From Pogostemon cablin (Eukaryota; Streptophyta; Magnoliopsida; Lamiales; Lamiaceae): DNA of 64,000 nt. The stretch is from the NCBI GenBank assembly GCA_023678885.1, contig CM042998.1, positions 4,715,820 to 4,779,819 of the forward strand, given 5' to 3'. Below the pieces are notes generated by a model. The model did no database searches. It worked only from the letters and a program-made list of their open reading frames with translations, and had not been told where the DNA came from. The translations under genes and the position numbers were made by a program. Below, in pieces: positions 1 to 12,176 of the stretch (position 1 is its first letter; every line of letters starts with the position of its first letter).

Positions 1-1070
1 AGCGTATTTTCATTGTTGGTCGCTTTCACGCATGATAAACAAAACAAAATGGGAGCCGTTTCATGTAAAGTGATGCTAAGTTGATATATTTATAACCATT
101 CATTTTTATAATATACTCCATATACTAATATTTTATTTTTTATTTTACAAAATTTTTACTTGTTTGAGTGGAGCACACTGATCACATCACAATTTTCACC
201 AATCATGTGAATATTCTAACTTAAAATAAAATTGTTTAAATTAAATTTAGTCCAATTTTATATCCAACCGTATATTTAGTTTATAAAAATATAATTGATC
301 TTATTCAGTTAACATATTGATATGTAAAATATATTATAAAAATATAATTGATCTTATTATGTAGCTGTGATGAAAGTTTTTGGGAGAGAGAATACATTGC
401 GTTGAAAACGCTTTCATTGGTCATCTAGGAATGTTTCCGGTATAGGACGAAAGAGTTTTCAATGGAAAAAAACGCTTTCATTGGTCATCTAGGAATGTTT
501 CAGTTTTTTTAAATTCTAGCAAGTTAATACATAGTTTGAACCTAGCATCTAAGAATTATAAGTGAATACGCCTTGGATGTATTGAATTTATCAATTAAAA
601 ATTTTATGTAGGTAGATTTACACCAAAGCAAATTTACAATTTAATAAAATATTTATACTCCCCAAATATTTAAAGGAAGTAAAGGATATTTCTATATATT
701 AATAAAATATTGATATTTATTACTTAAATTTCTTGATATTAAATCAATTTAAGTAGATGTAGAATTTACAACTTAATTGAAGACTTATATATACTTATAT
801 TTGGTTAATAATCCAACATATCAGTAACTGATTTCAACGGCACAATAAGCAAAGATATTAACATGCATACATTGAGCACATTCTTGGTATTTTCACAGCA
901 GTTAAAAGTTTATAGGAACAGTTAAAAGTTTATAGGAACAGATTTGTTCATCCCCTTCAGCTTCTAGTCCTTTCATTCGAGTCGTTTCTCATCAATAGTT
1001 GTTCTGGCCATGTTCTTCTCAAAATAAAGTTCGCCGCATCGGTTCACTATCATTTCCTTAGTAGCATGAA

Positions 1071-1238
1071 ATGTTGACGCCATCTCAACCCGCCGCCTCA
1101 ACTGTCGCCGGCAAACCCGCCGCCTCAACTGTCGCCGCCGTTTGCCATCGCGTCGCCGTCATTCTCGCAGCTTCAATGCTCAATTTCGCATTCGCAATCT
1201 CAACTTCAATACTCGCCTCTTTCGCCTACATGGAGTAA
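1071..1238 (+). CDS. Small ORF, 55 aa, one predicted membrane segment (array copy 1)
   Basis: I do not recognise this product. An ATG at 1071 opens a 55-codon frame ending in TAA at 1236-1238. It lies in a GC-rich pocket inside very AT-rich DNA. The N-terminal half is proline/alanine rich and built on a 27-bp direct repeat, so the residues PAASTV occur twice. The C-terminal half, from about residue 25, is hydrophobic and could span a membrane. The frame stays open in all three array copies, with one conservative change in copy 3. It could equally be a fragment of a larger gene or the GC-rich 5' end of an uncharacterised transcript. There is no homology support. Confidence 0.25.
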   Translation: MLTPSQPAASTVAGKPAASTVAAVCHRVAVILAASMLNFAFAISTSILASFAYME

Positions 1239-1502
1239 TATATATTAGGGATTAAATTAATTGAAGACTGTATGTTAGATTTAATGATGATATATACGTC
1301 TTATACCCGATGATAGTTTTTATAATTTTATTTTAATATATATTATTATTATATTATGATATCATTATTCTATATCTACAAAAATATTTTATAATTTTTT
1401 ATTCAATTAATCACTTAAAAAAAATCAAATATTAGTTTTTCATAATTAATTTAAAAAGTGAAAAATGGTCTCACGTGAGACGGTCTCACACAAGACCTAC
1501 CC

Positions 1503-1763
1503 TTCTATAGGCAAAGACTTGTGTGAGACCGTCTCACGTAAGCCCTTACGTGAAACGGCCAAAAAGTGACCACTTTTATACAGAAAGTAATAATAAATTC
1601 ATGAAAAGTGATGATGTTATTTCATGACCAATTTATAGTATAAATAAAAAGTGATAATATTTTATAGTGAAAGTGATAACGTTTTATACCGAAAGTGGTA
1701 ATTATTTTAAAAAGTGAAAAATTATCTCAAGTGAAACGATCTCACGCAAGACCTAACCCTATT
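1503..1763. mobile_element. MITE with GTGTGAGACCGTCTCAC-type inverted ends (copy 1)
   Basis: The left end reads GGCAAAGACTTGTGTGAGAC. The right end is an imperfect inverted version ending in CGCAAGACCTAACCC. The AT-rich interior has repeated AAAGTGATAA-like motifs. A short palindromic piece of the same family lies just upstream at 1462-1500. Non-autonomous, with no coding capacity. Confidence 0.6.
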
Positions 1764-2814
1764 TTATGTTCCTATATAACAATTATATAGATAAATATTT
1801 TATTAAGACAAATCATATAAACTCATGTTATACTTAAAAAGAATTTAAATTAAATTAATTTTATGTTTAATAAGAAATACTTCAAACATAGTATGAATTA
1901 ATTTGATGTAAAAATAAAATAAATTAATCTGATGTATTATTTGTTATGAATAAATTTTAAATTTAAAAAAAAAGAATTTAAAGATTCAAACATAAAATAA
2001 AGTGATAATATTTTTAATAAAAAGTTATTTCTATTTAAAGAATAGTGATATCCGTATAATCGAATTATTTTACGAACAATATTAACCGAAAAAATAAATA
2101 GTGATAATATTTTTAATAAAAAGTGATACATGATACACAAAAGGTGATAGTCGTATAGTTAAATTATTTTATAAACTATTCGTAGAATAAATAAAATGTG
2201 ATAATATTTTTAATTTAAAATGATACCCGATTAAAATAAAATGATACGGAGTAATAGAATAGTTGAACTATCTGAAAAATAATTACTAATAATATTATTA
2301 TTATTGAATAATTAATAATAATAAAATAATAGATAATAATTTTTATAAAAAGTAAAAAATAATTGACTTTGAATATAGTTTCGTAATTTGCGTTGATAGC
2401 ATGACGTAGGCATCTAATCTAATTACTTAAACCCAAGGCCCCTTGTTTTTTCTTTAATTTATTTTATTTTTATTCTTTTTTTATTGATTTAAAAAAGGTT
2501 ATAAATTTATTATTGCGTTATTAAAATGTAAAAAAAAAAAAATTTGGTAACCTGTCGATGAATGCCAGCAGAATTTTATACAATGATAAAATCCGTTAAT
2601 AAAAATTATCATTATTATTAGTTTTAAATTTAATTGCTCCTCAAAGTCTAGAGCTATATCAATAAATGACAATATACACAAGTTGAACGGATCATTAAAA
2701 TTTAAAAATAAAGCTAGTCTAGTGAGACTCAGTGTATGTGTTTATAAAATTACTTTTGTAGTATAAAAATTAATTTTTTAGAGATTAATTATTATTACTC
2801 TTATAAAAATGGGT

Positions 2815-3050
2815 AAATTTTGTGTGAGGCCGTCTTACGTGAGACCATTTTTATACTTTTTAAAATAATTATCACTTTCACTTATAAAATTTTATCACTT
2901 TCGCTATAAAATATTATCAACTTTTCATTTATATTATAAATTGTTCATAAAATAACATTATCACTTTTCATTAATTTTTTATCATTCTTCAGTATAAAAA
3001 TTATCATTTTCTGTCGTGAGACGGTCCCACACAAATATTTGCCTATAAAA
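2815..3050. mobile_element. Second MITE of the same family (copy 1)
   Basis: The ends GGTAAATTTTGTGTGAGGCC and GTCCCACACAAATATTTGCC are inverted copies of each other. The interior repeats TTATCACTTT motifs like the element at 1503-1763, in the opposite sense. No ORF. Confidence 0.6.
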
Positions 3051-3171
3051 ATTTAAAAAATACTATTTTTTATTTGAAAGAATAATAGTTAATCTCTTAG
3101 GAAAAAAAAGGTAAATTTTCAATCATAAATTGAGATCTATAGGCAAACTTGATTCTCACTAGTATTTGCAA

Positions 3172-3179
<8 letters not shown>

Positions 3180-3239
<60 letters not shown>
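3180..3239. repeat. (TA)n microsatellite (copy 1)
   Basis: An uninterrupted TA run of about 58 bp follows an A-rich stretch, downstream (3' side) of PrimPol. The matching tract is about 95 bp in copy 2 and about 59 bp in copy 3. Confidence 0.95.
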
Positions 3240-3737
3240 TAATACCATATCCTACTGAATTTTAGACAAAACGGGTTATTAATTATCGGTCTAGATAATA
3301 AAATTTAAATATTCTAAATTAAAATTTTGAAATAAATAGTATAAAATAAGATTTCAAATGAATATATTGTGTGTATAAATATGTGAATATAATGTTTACT
3401 ACAAATTATACAAGTCATTAAATTATATTGTATAATGTATACATTAGAGTGTAACAACCTAACAAGAAAAAACTTGCCAACTTGGCGCTAAATCTTGCTC
3501 AATGGAAAACTGAAGTTAGTCTGATATGATCACCTAAGCAGGAGTTACTATTTGTAACAGTAATGGGGCTGGCTGATATTGTAGGTTGTTGGTAATTGTT
3601 TTAATTATCAGAGGAAGTGACATACTAAATTATTTGAATTGCTAATTTATTTACCTATCATAACATGTAGTTATGCCATAGAGGAAATGATGTTTAAGTT
3701 ACCAGTTTCTACATTATTATGTACAAATAAAACAAAT

Positions 3738-6700
3738 TTACCCTTTTTGAAGGAGTGCTAATTCAGTTTCCTTTGCAGTGTTTTCAACTGCTATCCACCA
3801 TCCTTCATCATCTTCACATGTTTCCTCCTGTTCAAACAACTCCAACTTATACACCCACCATGTAGAAGCTATGTAAATGGAAGTATTAAACTTAAGTAGG
3901 GAAATTAGGGAAGTTAACCATCTGAGTAAGATCCAGTGATTTCTGTATCTTTTCCACCTCTTCTGCAACTTTTATGGCTTCTTGCCACCAGTAGCTGTCC
4001 ACTAATCTCTCGTCGCCTGCAGGATCAATGTGCCCCGGATCCTCACTTTCTCCATAACGATTAGAGACAAAATAATTATCAGGAATGACTTCATCAGGGA
4101 CTGAACGAAGTGGAGATCGATAGCCTGGTAGATCCAAGTTAATCGTACCACATTTAAAGATATTGAGAAAATGATAATAGAGGATACTTCACCTCTGCAA
4201 TCGGGATCATGACACTTTTGATAATAAGCACCCCTCCTCAGGTCAACCACATAAATAACTGAAATAAGTATTCACCACCTTGTTATTCTACACAAGTGTA
4301 TCTTAATGCTCCAGTGGACAATAATATATGGAGTATGGAAATTATATTTGGTAAGTGTACGTATATACCGTGATTGCTTTTATGTTCTCTGCCAATTCTC
4401 TCACAATATCTGTTTCTTGACATGCTATAAACCATTAGTTCATATTCTGAGAACCAGTACCAGCTTCGAATTTTTCCTGTAAGCAAAGCACCGTCAGAAA
4501 ATTGTAAGCATTATAACAAATAAGAGGAAACTCTTACGATAAAAGACCAAGCAGCAGAATGACATAGCAAACTCTTCATGCTACAGAAATTATATTGTTC
4601 AACCATTGCATCACCTGGTACATTTCCTGTAGAGGCAATGGCTTCGACAAACGAATCCAAAGCTGGAAATGGTGATTTTCCCATCAAGTAAGTTCTCGAA
4701 GCATCACTCGTGCAGGAATCCAAATCAAATTTTATGGGGCCACCATAATGTTTCTGGATATCACTGGCATTCTGCTATAACGAGAATTTTGAGAATCTGA
4801 ACAGTATAGTGTGTGCATGCATGATTGTGTGTGAGAGATAGGGAGGAGCAAACAGGATCCAAGAAGGCTAAACCTCAGAAGAATTACCTCAGTTTCAAAG
4901 TGCAATGCCTTTACACAGTCTAAATCCATTTTGCAAATTAGAAGTTTGTCACAATCAGCATCCATGTTGCAAATCAAGGAGGCCATAAAAATTTCTTCTT
5001 CACTCTGCCACATTAATTTCAAATCCTTACATTGTAACTATAATGTACTTGAGGAATCACCCAATTGATACACTATACAGATTAAACATTTCTTGATAAG
5101 AGTATGACAATTATTTATTTCATGGTTCTAGAAGTTCACTGATCAATCTGCAGCACTTACAGTGTGCATACGGAGACCATAACCAGAATAATTAATTCTG
5201 AAGACTCCAAGTTAACATCTTTCATGTTATCAAAAAAATAAAAAGCACACATTTGAATGTAACATTGTTGCAAGGATTTGCCAACTAACATAGCACATGC
5301 AGAAACACAGGCAAATTGCTAATGTAATTGTGACATTTGAATGCTAAATTGAACAGAAACTTAAAGGAAATACGCTCCTTAGTCCTTACCATGTCCGTAC
5401 ATTTAAAACGACCACTTGGTAGAAGGACAGAGGTCTTCCCTGCTTTTGACGAAAATGGTAGTCGAAAGCAACGATTTCTGGAATATACAGCAGTATCCAC
5501 AAAAAAATGGCAATTACTATCAGCAGAATTTGAACCCTTGGAAACTATTAGCTTCTCATAATTTTTATCCTTTTCTCTGTAACTCTGAATGCGAGAACAT
5601 ATCTGGCCATAAGACATGCAGAAGTACGATAGTTTTAATGGTGAAGACATCAATATCAATGAGATCTCTAAAGATGCCTTATTCCTAAAACATTAGAAGA
5701 TGAAGATATGATCATTCCAAATTTAGCATAATGAAATCTTACAACATAAGAACAGAACAGCATATGTTCTAAACGAGTAATATCACATACTGCCACATCT
5801 TCATTAATTTTATCCTCAACATACCTCAGCAACAAATGCACCAGCATGAGAGTTGTCTTTGAATGCAGTCTTTGGCAAGCGAATGATTAAATGGCGAGAA
5901 AACTTATCTATAAACAAACAAGGAAAATTATTTGAAAAGATACTGCATTAATACAGTTCTTATGTGAAGGATCAATACTCAAGTCAGCACTCTGTATGAG
6001 TGTGTGTATAGATAACAGAATATATAACTGTTGAACAGACAGATGCAAATAGCAACTTTCCGATGTTGATTTTTAATGAAATGAAAAAATATGGATTATT
6101 ATATACCTTCAGTTGATGAGTCGAGCTCTACAACTAAATCTTCAGTTCCCTCGATAGAATATTTTTCAAGTAGCGAATCAAAGATGACCTCTAACAGGAG
6201 ATCAACCATTTCATCTGCATTTCTATCAGCATTTTCTCTCTTACTGAACTCCAAATCAAAGTAGAGGTGACATGGCAGACCCTAAAGTAAACAATCATCA
6301 AGATGCATGGAAGAAAGCTTTCACAATCCCCTTTACTATTTACAATCTTATAACAATAAAAATAAATTACTGATCCTTTTAACTCTTATTATCATCACAA
6401 GTAGTATGCCTTAAATCCACACAGTTACAACTAGCACCATAATCTGAAAGGCAGAAGTAAACTACCTCTTGTATTACTTCATAATGGTGGCGAAATTTCG
6501 AATTCATCTCTTTATACCTATATAAACAAATAGGCACAGACACAATTCAGATGGGGTGGGGGGTTGCACATTTCCATCTACATAAAAGATCAAACAAAAT
6601 AGTAAAAATGTCACCTTCGCCAAAACTCATTACAAGTAGAAACAAGAAACCTCCTTTGACCAATCATATGATCTTGGTAACTAAAAACACGTGTGTTAAT

Positions 6701-7265
6701 GTGCTTTTTCGAGAATTTCATTGCTTCATCTTGCTTTGGAAATGTACTCCAGATAGATTCCCTGAAACAAACATCATACACGATTTTGCAATCAGCAATA
6801 ACAAGTATTACCAAAATATTTTATTTGAGTACCTTAATTTTTGTTGTTCGGCGAGATCAACACGAATTTCACGCAACAATCTCAGCAAACGAGCTGGCCT
6901 TTTCGGAGGAACTCCATGTGGAGAACCGTAAAATAATACTGGAGAAAATTGTTTACCAATTTTTGACACGCTCTTATTTTCAGAAATCGTGGATACTTGT
7001 AATTTTGGTGAATCTTGCTTCAATTTTCGCTTCTCTTTGCGTTTTTCTCTGACAGCGGATTCTGAAATTGAACGATTGAAAGTTGATAGTTCGAAATTAA
7101 GTCCACCAGAAACACAAATTCAACAATGTATTCATACATTACCGGAATTAAGATGATAAATCTTCATGAAAGGGAAAAAAATACAGGAAAAGTATGGGGA
7201 GAGACATTACGCGGAGGAGATATTCCACATTTGAAGCACTGGAACAAACGGTCAACATCATCCAT
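3738..7265 (-). CDS. PRIMPOL: PrimPol, DNA-directed primase/polymerase (array copy 1, intact, 13 exons)
   Basis: Spliced exons, transcription order: 7265-7211, 7061-6833, 6761-6615, 6517-6466, 6281-6107, 5907-5825, 5602-5390, 5004-4888, 4771-4615, 4476-4369, 4258-4193, 4124-3919, 3827-3738. All introns are GT-AG and phases agree, giving 1698 nt and 565 residues, close to the ~560 of animal PrimPol. AEP motif I is YFDLEF (D170, E172), motif II is FSRH (S223, H225), and motif III is FFVD (D283) followed by the basic RNRCFR. The zinc motif is C434, H441, C461, C466, spaced 7/20/5 as in human PrimPol. The acidic C-terminus has two WW-containing segments (about 510-525 and 545-560) that could be RPA-binding motifs. 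The family primes DNA synthesis ahead of stalled forks in nucleus and mitochondria. The start is the first ATG of the conserved N-terminus (MDDVDRLFQCFKCG). Confidence 0.95.
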
Positions 7266-7929
7266 GTTGGTTTTTAATTTCCGGCAGAGATTGTTGTTGA
7301 TTCCCGGCGGCGCGTGGTGGTGGTCGAAAAGTGGTGAGCTATCTGGTGGTAGTATTAGGCGGGAGAGAGAATTTTTCAATTTATTTAGGCTCTTATAATT
7401 TTTCTTTACGCCAGAACAGTTTTGCTGCTGCCAGATAATGATAAAGAGGTGTCCACGGGACAATTCGTGCTATTGAATTGTTTATTATCGACACAGTAAT
7501 AACACGATATGATAAAGAGTAATTACAAATCCAAACACATCACAATAAGGATTTACTCTAACACAATACGAAATGGTAGGTTAAAAAACTCTTGACTTCC
7601 AATAAGAAGATAAGTTTGTAGATTTATATTTTCAAATTTCAATAATGAGATTTGCAATAATTTATAAACTAATGAAGCATCTAATTAATATTTAAATAAA
7701 AAAGTAAATGCAAATTCATGAGTCATAATAATAATTATGAATGGAGGCTTTAAATTGAAAGGGTTATCCCATTATGTGACCGTTATAATTATGAGTGAGT
7801 CTCTTGTGCGCAGGGTAGTTCTGGGGCGGTGCTGGCAGTGACGCCGCACAGGGCCCATTTCGGCGAGGGTCCCGAAATTTTTTTTTATATATTTATATAT
7901 GTAATTTACCTTTATGTATATTTTAGCCC
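7266..7929. other. PrimPol upstream region (copy 1)
   Basis: This 5' flank of the minus-strand PrimPol gene presumably holds its promoter. An open frame extends upstream of the chosen ATG (7464-7266 minus), but its residues are low-complexity and not conserved-looking. I see no clear TATA element. From about 7500 onward it is AT-rich non-coding sequence. Confidence 0.5.
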
Positions 7930-8045
7930 AACACCTTGATTGCATTTGTTGCCAACTCAAATGGTAACCTTTACCTTTCTAAGCGGAAGGCCCCGTGGTC
8001 GACTCCTGCTAAGGGTGCCTGTTTTTGTTGATATATTCTATTAAT
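7930..8045 (+). mobile_element. SINE-like sequence with tRNA-type promoter boxes (copy 1)
   Basis: CAACTCAAATGGT at 7953-7965 resembles a pol III box A, and TGGTCGACTCC at 7996-8006 resembles box B, about 30 bp further on. A T-rich stretch follows. The combination suggests the tRNA-derived head of a plant SINE. It is not a functional tRNA, because I see no acceptor or anticodon stem. Confidence 0.35.
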
Positions 8046-8384
8046 ACTGCAGCAACTCAATCTCTCTTATAATTATTTTTTATTATTATTTTTTATTAAA
8101 ATAATTTATTTTAACAAAAATTGATAACAGATTAAGTCTTAAAAAAATAAAAAAATTCTTGTAGGACATATTTCTTTTCTTAATTTGATGGAGTAAATTA
8201 ATTAACATATACTGTATTGTAATTCCTTTTATTATTAATATCTTGATATAGGTGTATAAACAATATAATTTTCATTATAATATGATTTTATTATTATTTT
8301 CATATATAACTTTAAAAAAAAGTCTATTCAAAATTATTATTACTTTAATAACTTTTTTTTAAAAAAATAGTCTATTCGAAATTT

Positions 8385-8550
8385 TGCATGGGCCCTAAAA
8401 TCGTAGATCTGTGCCCCTTTGCAATTTTCGTGCTCCATTAGTACAATTTAAACTTTCCAGCAATACATAGGTTTAAATAGAATATGGAGGAGAAGGATTG
8501 TGTTCACATGGGGACTATGAGTGCAGGAGTTTTTGCTTATAATTATAATA
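8385..8550 (+). repeat. Dispersed repeat, related in inverse to 43055-43215 (copy 1)
   Basis: The stretch containing TTGTGTTCACATGGGGAC, and the preceding part with GCAATTTTCGTGCTCCATT, match the reverse complement of 43055-43215. Copies 1 and 2 carry a shortened centre; copy 3 (38730-38895) keeps a longer version. Probably a non-autonomous transposon. Confidence 0.6.
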
Positions 8551-9196
8551 CAATAGATTCTTGAACAAGTTAATAAAAAATTGTGAAATGTATTAAAAAA
8601 AATGGATACATAAGCCTTAATTGAGTCCCGAGATTACAAGTGAGAATAATCTCACTTTGATATTGAGATTCTTTAATGTATTTTCTCATACATTTTCTCG
8701 TAAATTCATTCATCAATAAAATAATTTTCAATCCTCAAGTGGATATAGATCTTTATACTCGAACTACTATATAAATTCATCCCTCTATAAAAATAATATC
8801 CTATTGTCATGCGGACATAAATTTTTATGATCGAATCACTATAAACACTCGTGTTCTATCGTTTAACGTTAATTTAATTCTTGTAGGTAAGTTCTGGAAT
8901 ACAAAGTGCGACTACAGTTGCAGCACCAATCCCACGAGAAAATCTGTAATTGAAAATGACAAATTAATAGACACTCTGTCCTGTCATATTTCTCTTGTAA
9001 CTTTATTATAGGCCAATTAATACTCCACTATATCTGCCTGCCTCCATCTCAATGTATACATATATAAGTTCCAGATTATACATTTGGGCATTTTAATTGG
9101 ACACTTTTATTGTGGTGGTTGTAATAAAATTATAAAAGCTCACAAATTCCTCCATGCATATGTTGTCCATTTATAAAAGTGCTCAGTCAGCTTCCA

Positions 9197-9406
9197 AATT
9201 CCTGTCAGTAAGCTATCTCCTGACATCTTTCAGCATCATATGAGATTATAAATGCACTTGAAGTGCCAGTTCCAACTGAGTATGATTGAATCACTATATC
9301 AATATCTAGAAACGTGTGAGAGGAGAAGTAAGTTTAATCTACGACCAGCTTAAGGTTAGGTAAGCAACGTGCTCATACTTGCAAGTGCATAATTCTGTCA
9401 CCTTTT

Positions 9407-9449
<43 letters not shown>

Positions 9450-11400
9450 AATCTCACCTTTACGATATGTATTAGCAATGTTCTCAAATCTCTTATATAT
9501 ATTAATATTCATTTAAATTTCTATTATCTTGCAGAAAATGGAAAATGAGTTTTGTGATTAAGATACAATTAACCTTTATGCAAGTTGCATAGAGATTTCT
9601 TCACAACATGTGTGAGTTCAAAGATATAGGTGCTTTACTTGAATTTGTACTAATTTTTGTTAATTTGTGATAAGGCCGTGGATTGCTCTTTGAAGGTGTG
9701 AGTGGTCTACTCTATATTAGCTAGAAATTGGCTTAATCTTGTAAAATTGAATATTGAACATTGAATATTATTGAACCCTAAAATTGCAATAATACTCTCT
9801 TGTAGAAGGTAAGAAGCTTAGTGCAAACCTTAATAGCACCCTTGCTCAAGATTTTAACGGCTTGAAGTTTTCATTTGAAAAAGCCACTAATTTTCCTTAT
9901 ATTAGTTCCCCATTGTAACGCTACTGCTATGGAGTTGTATAATAATTTCTTGTTGTATGATTTTGTTCTGATTGAAATATATGAAAACCGTTGCTTTTGA
10001 TTCTGGGATGTGCTTATATTCAGTGCTCTGTTACTCTTCCTTTATCTTGGTGATGCAGCCATTTTTTGTACAAGTTGGGGTGATCATAAAATCTCAAAAA
10101 CCGCTTGAGCCATTTTGCCTCTATTGGCTTTAATTGTTATGTAATCCACGGTTTAAAATTTAATGTGAAAATCACCATCTCTATTGCCTCGTACATTTAA
10201 TGGTGGACACCTGTAAAACCACTAGACCGCAAAGCCATACTGTGATCACCAGTAGATGAAAACAAAACTTGCATTGAAATTGCAGATATGAAATTATGTG
10301 GAATCAATGAATATTAACTACCTTAATTGATGTTCCCTAAAATTTATTCAAAGTTCATTTGATTATTCACTGTAATGTGCTATTTTGCGTTTATGCTTAC
10401 CAATAACATGATTAATGCTTACTGTTAATGGAGCTTGTGTGTTTGCTTTGAGAATTGATTACCCAAAGTGAAATGAAAGGGTAGCGGTCTTTAAGTATGT
10501 ACATGCTATTCTCATCTGTAATGATATCTGCATAATTTTATCATTTTTTACCCCTTAAATTTGGGTTTTAAGAAAGATGCAGGTCATTTATCCAGCATAC
10601 TGGATGAATTTTTAGTGTTCACACATATCAGTTTTCATTTTTTGCTTTTTCACTCATTTGTATGTGATGCATACAATGCATTTCTCTCTTGTGTTTTGAT
10701 AATGTACTATCTTTTTTAGATTGTGTTACTTTCATTCACCTGCTTTTTGTGAGAATGAAATGATTGTTGTTGAAATTCACTAATATGTGTGTCACCATTA
10801 CTTCACAAGTCCAACATCAATATTAGTTGGCTTTGCATTTAAGCTCATTCTAACATTGATTATTGCATTTACAGAAAAGAAAGAAGGTGAAATGCTGCTG
10901 GATTATATACTCTCTTACATATGGAGAACCAGTTCCACCCGCACGAAGTCAATAAAAGCTACAAAGACGTACAACTATTCTTCCACGTAAGGACATCAAG
11001 TTTCGAGCCGAAACCAGACCTAACATCCTACGGCACACTCATCATATATCGTTTTAGAGGCTTTTTTCTTAAACACGCCTTTCATTACTCATCAAAATTA
11101 CAAGATTAACAGCTGCCATTGTACAGGTACATTTCGTAATAGTGGCACCATTATAGGCACCTATTTTGCAACAATATGAATAGGGTTCTGCTAAATCCGC
11201 AGTCCTATTTATTAAATACACACTCATTATTATAAAATTAAAAAATATATTTTTAAAAAGTCTAAATTATCCTTAAAGGTCCTTTTAATATACACCCTTT
11301 TTTTTTATTAAATTAAATACACACCCTTGAATATATCCTCAATAATCTCTCATCTTCCTCAACGCTTCACATTTCTTTTCAGTAGTCTATCTTCTTGAAC
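9197..11400. other. Left part of the array unit, no recognised gene (copy 1/2 junction side)
   Basis: The unit starts at 9197. The region is AT-rich with a 37-nt poly-A tract at 9411-9447. Short open frames at 10787-11109 (plus) sit near a plausible acceptor at about 10873, but the residues match no family I know. The poly-A could be the tail of a retroposed element, but I could not define its head. Confidence 0.5.
9411..9447 (+). repeat. Poly-A tract, 37 nt
   Basis: A homopolymer of 37 A. The equivalent tract in the next unit (24617-24644) is 28 nt. This is one of the few differences between the first two units. Confidence 0.95.
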
Positions 11401-12176
11401 AAGTAGTGATTTTTCTCGATGCCGTTGTGGCTTGGTGTGCTGCAATTATTGTACCCATGGAAATCCCTGGCGTCAATCCTGCTGCAAGGAAACCCGTTGC
11501 TGGAGTAATCAATCCTGTCGAGAAAATACTCGTCGCTAAGGGCTCTAATCGTCTTCCATCATCTATTTTACTTGGAAAATCACCGTTTGAACTTCTATAC
11601 TCCTCCAAATTATAGTAACTTTCATCCTTTTGGTTGTCATGTTTATCCTTGTTTACGGAGCTATGCAGACACGAAGTTTTCTCACCGGAGTCGTCCATGC
11701 ATAAGTTTTCTCAACGGAGTCGTCCATTCATATTTATTGGATATAGCTCATCTCACAAGGGTTATTTGTGCCTTGATCCAACTCTATTCTGCATTTTTAT
11801 ATCTCGTCATGCTCAGTTCAATGAGACTTGATTTTCATATGTCTCTCATAAACCTTCGCCGAATATAACAGACATTTCTGAATTTTTTTAGCCAACCTCA
11901 CTAGCCCAAATAAATGCTTATGCACCCACTCCCACCAGCCCGTCAACATCTATATCTTCTCGTTCTATTTGCCACCTGAACCTCTTCAATAACTTGTCAT
12001 TGAACCTATAGACCATCCACCTAATGAGAATGTCAACCCTTTACAATAAGTAGAGAATCTCTAGCATGTGGCCCCACAACCACCAATCCCTTCTCACCCA
12101 ATGCAAACTCGCTTTCGTTCAGGTATATTCAAGCCCTGTCACATTGCTGATATAGCTTCTTCTTCTTTATTTCAGG

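Noticed and set aside
5337..5688. Plus-strand open frames of 74 and 90 codons
   Set aside because: They are antisense shadows of PrimPol exon 7, and the minus-strand frame carries the conserved motif III. The same applies to the copies at 20543 and 35702.
6551..7052. Plus-strand open frames of 126 and 119 codons
   Set aside because: They overlap PrimPol exons 2-3 on the opposite strand and show no recognisable domain.
7945..8010. A tRNA gene
   Set aside because: Only weak box A and box B resemblance; no cloverleaf stems can be drawn, so SINE-like is the better call.
11387..11698. 103-codon minus-strand frame
   Set aside because: It is antisense to the Copia integrase remnant, whose plus-strand residues match the family.
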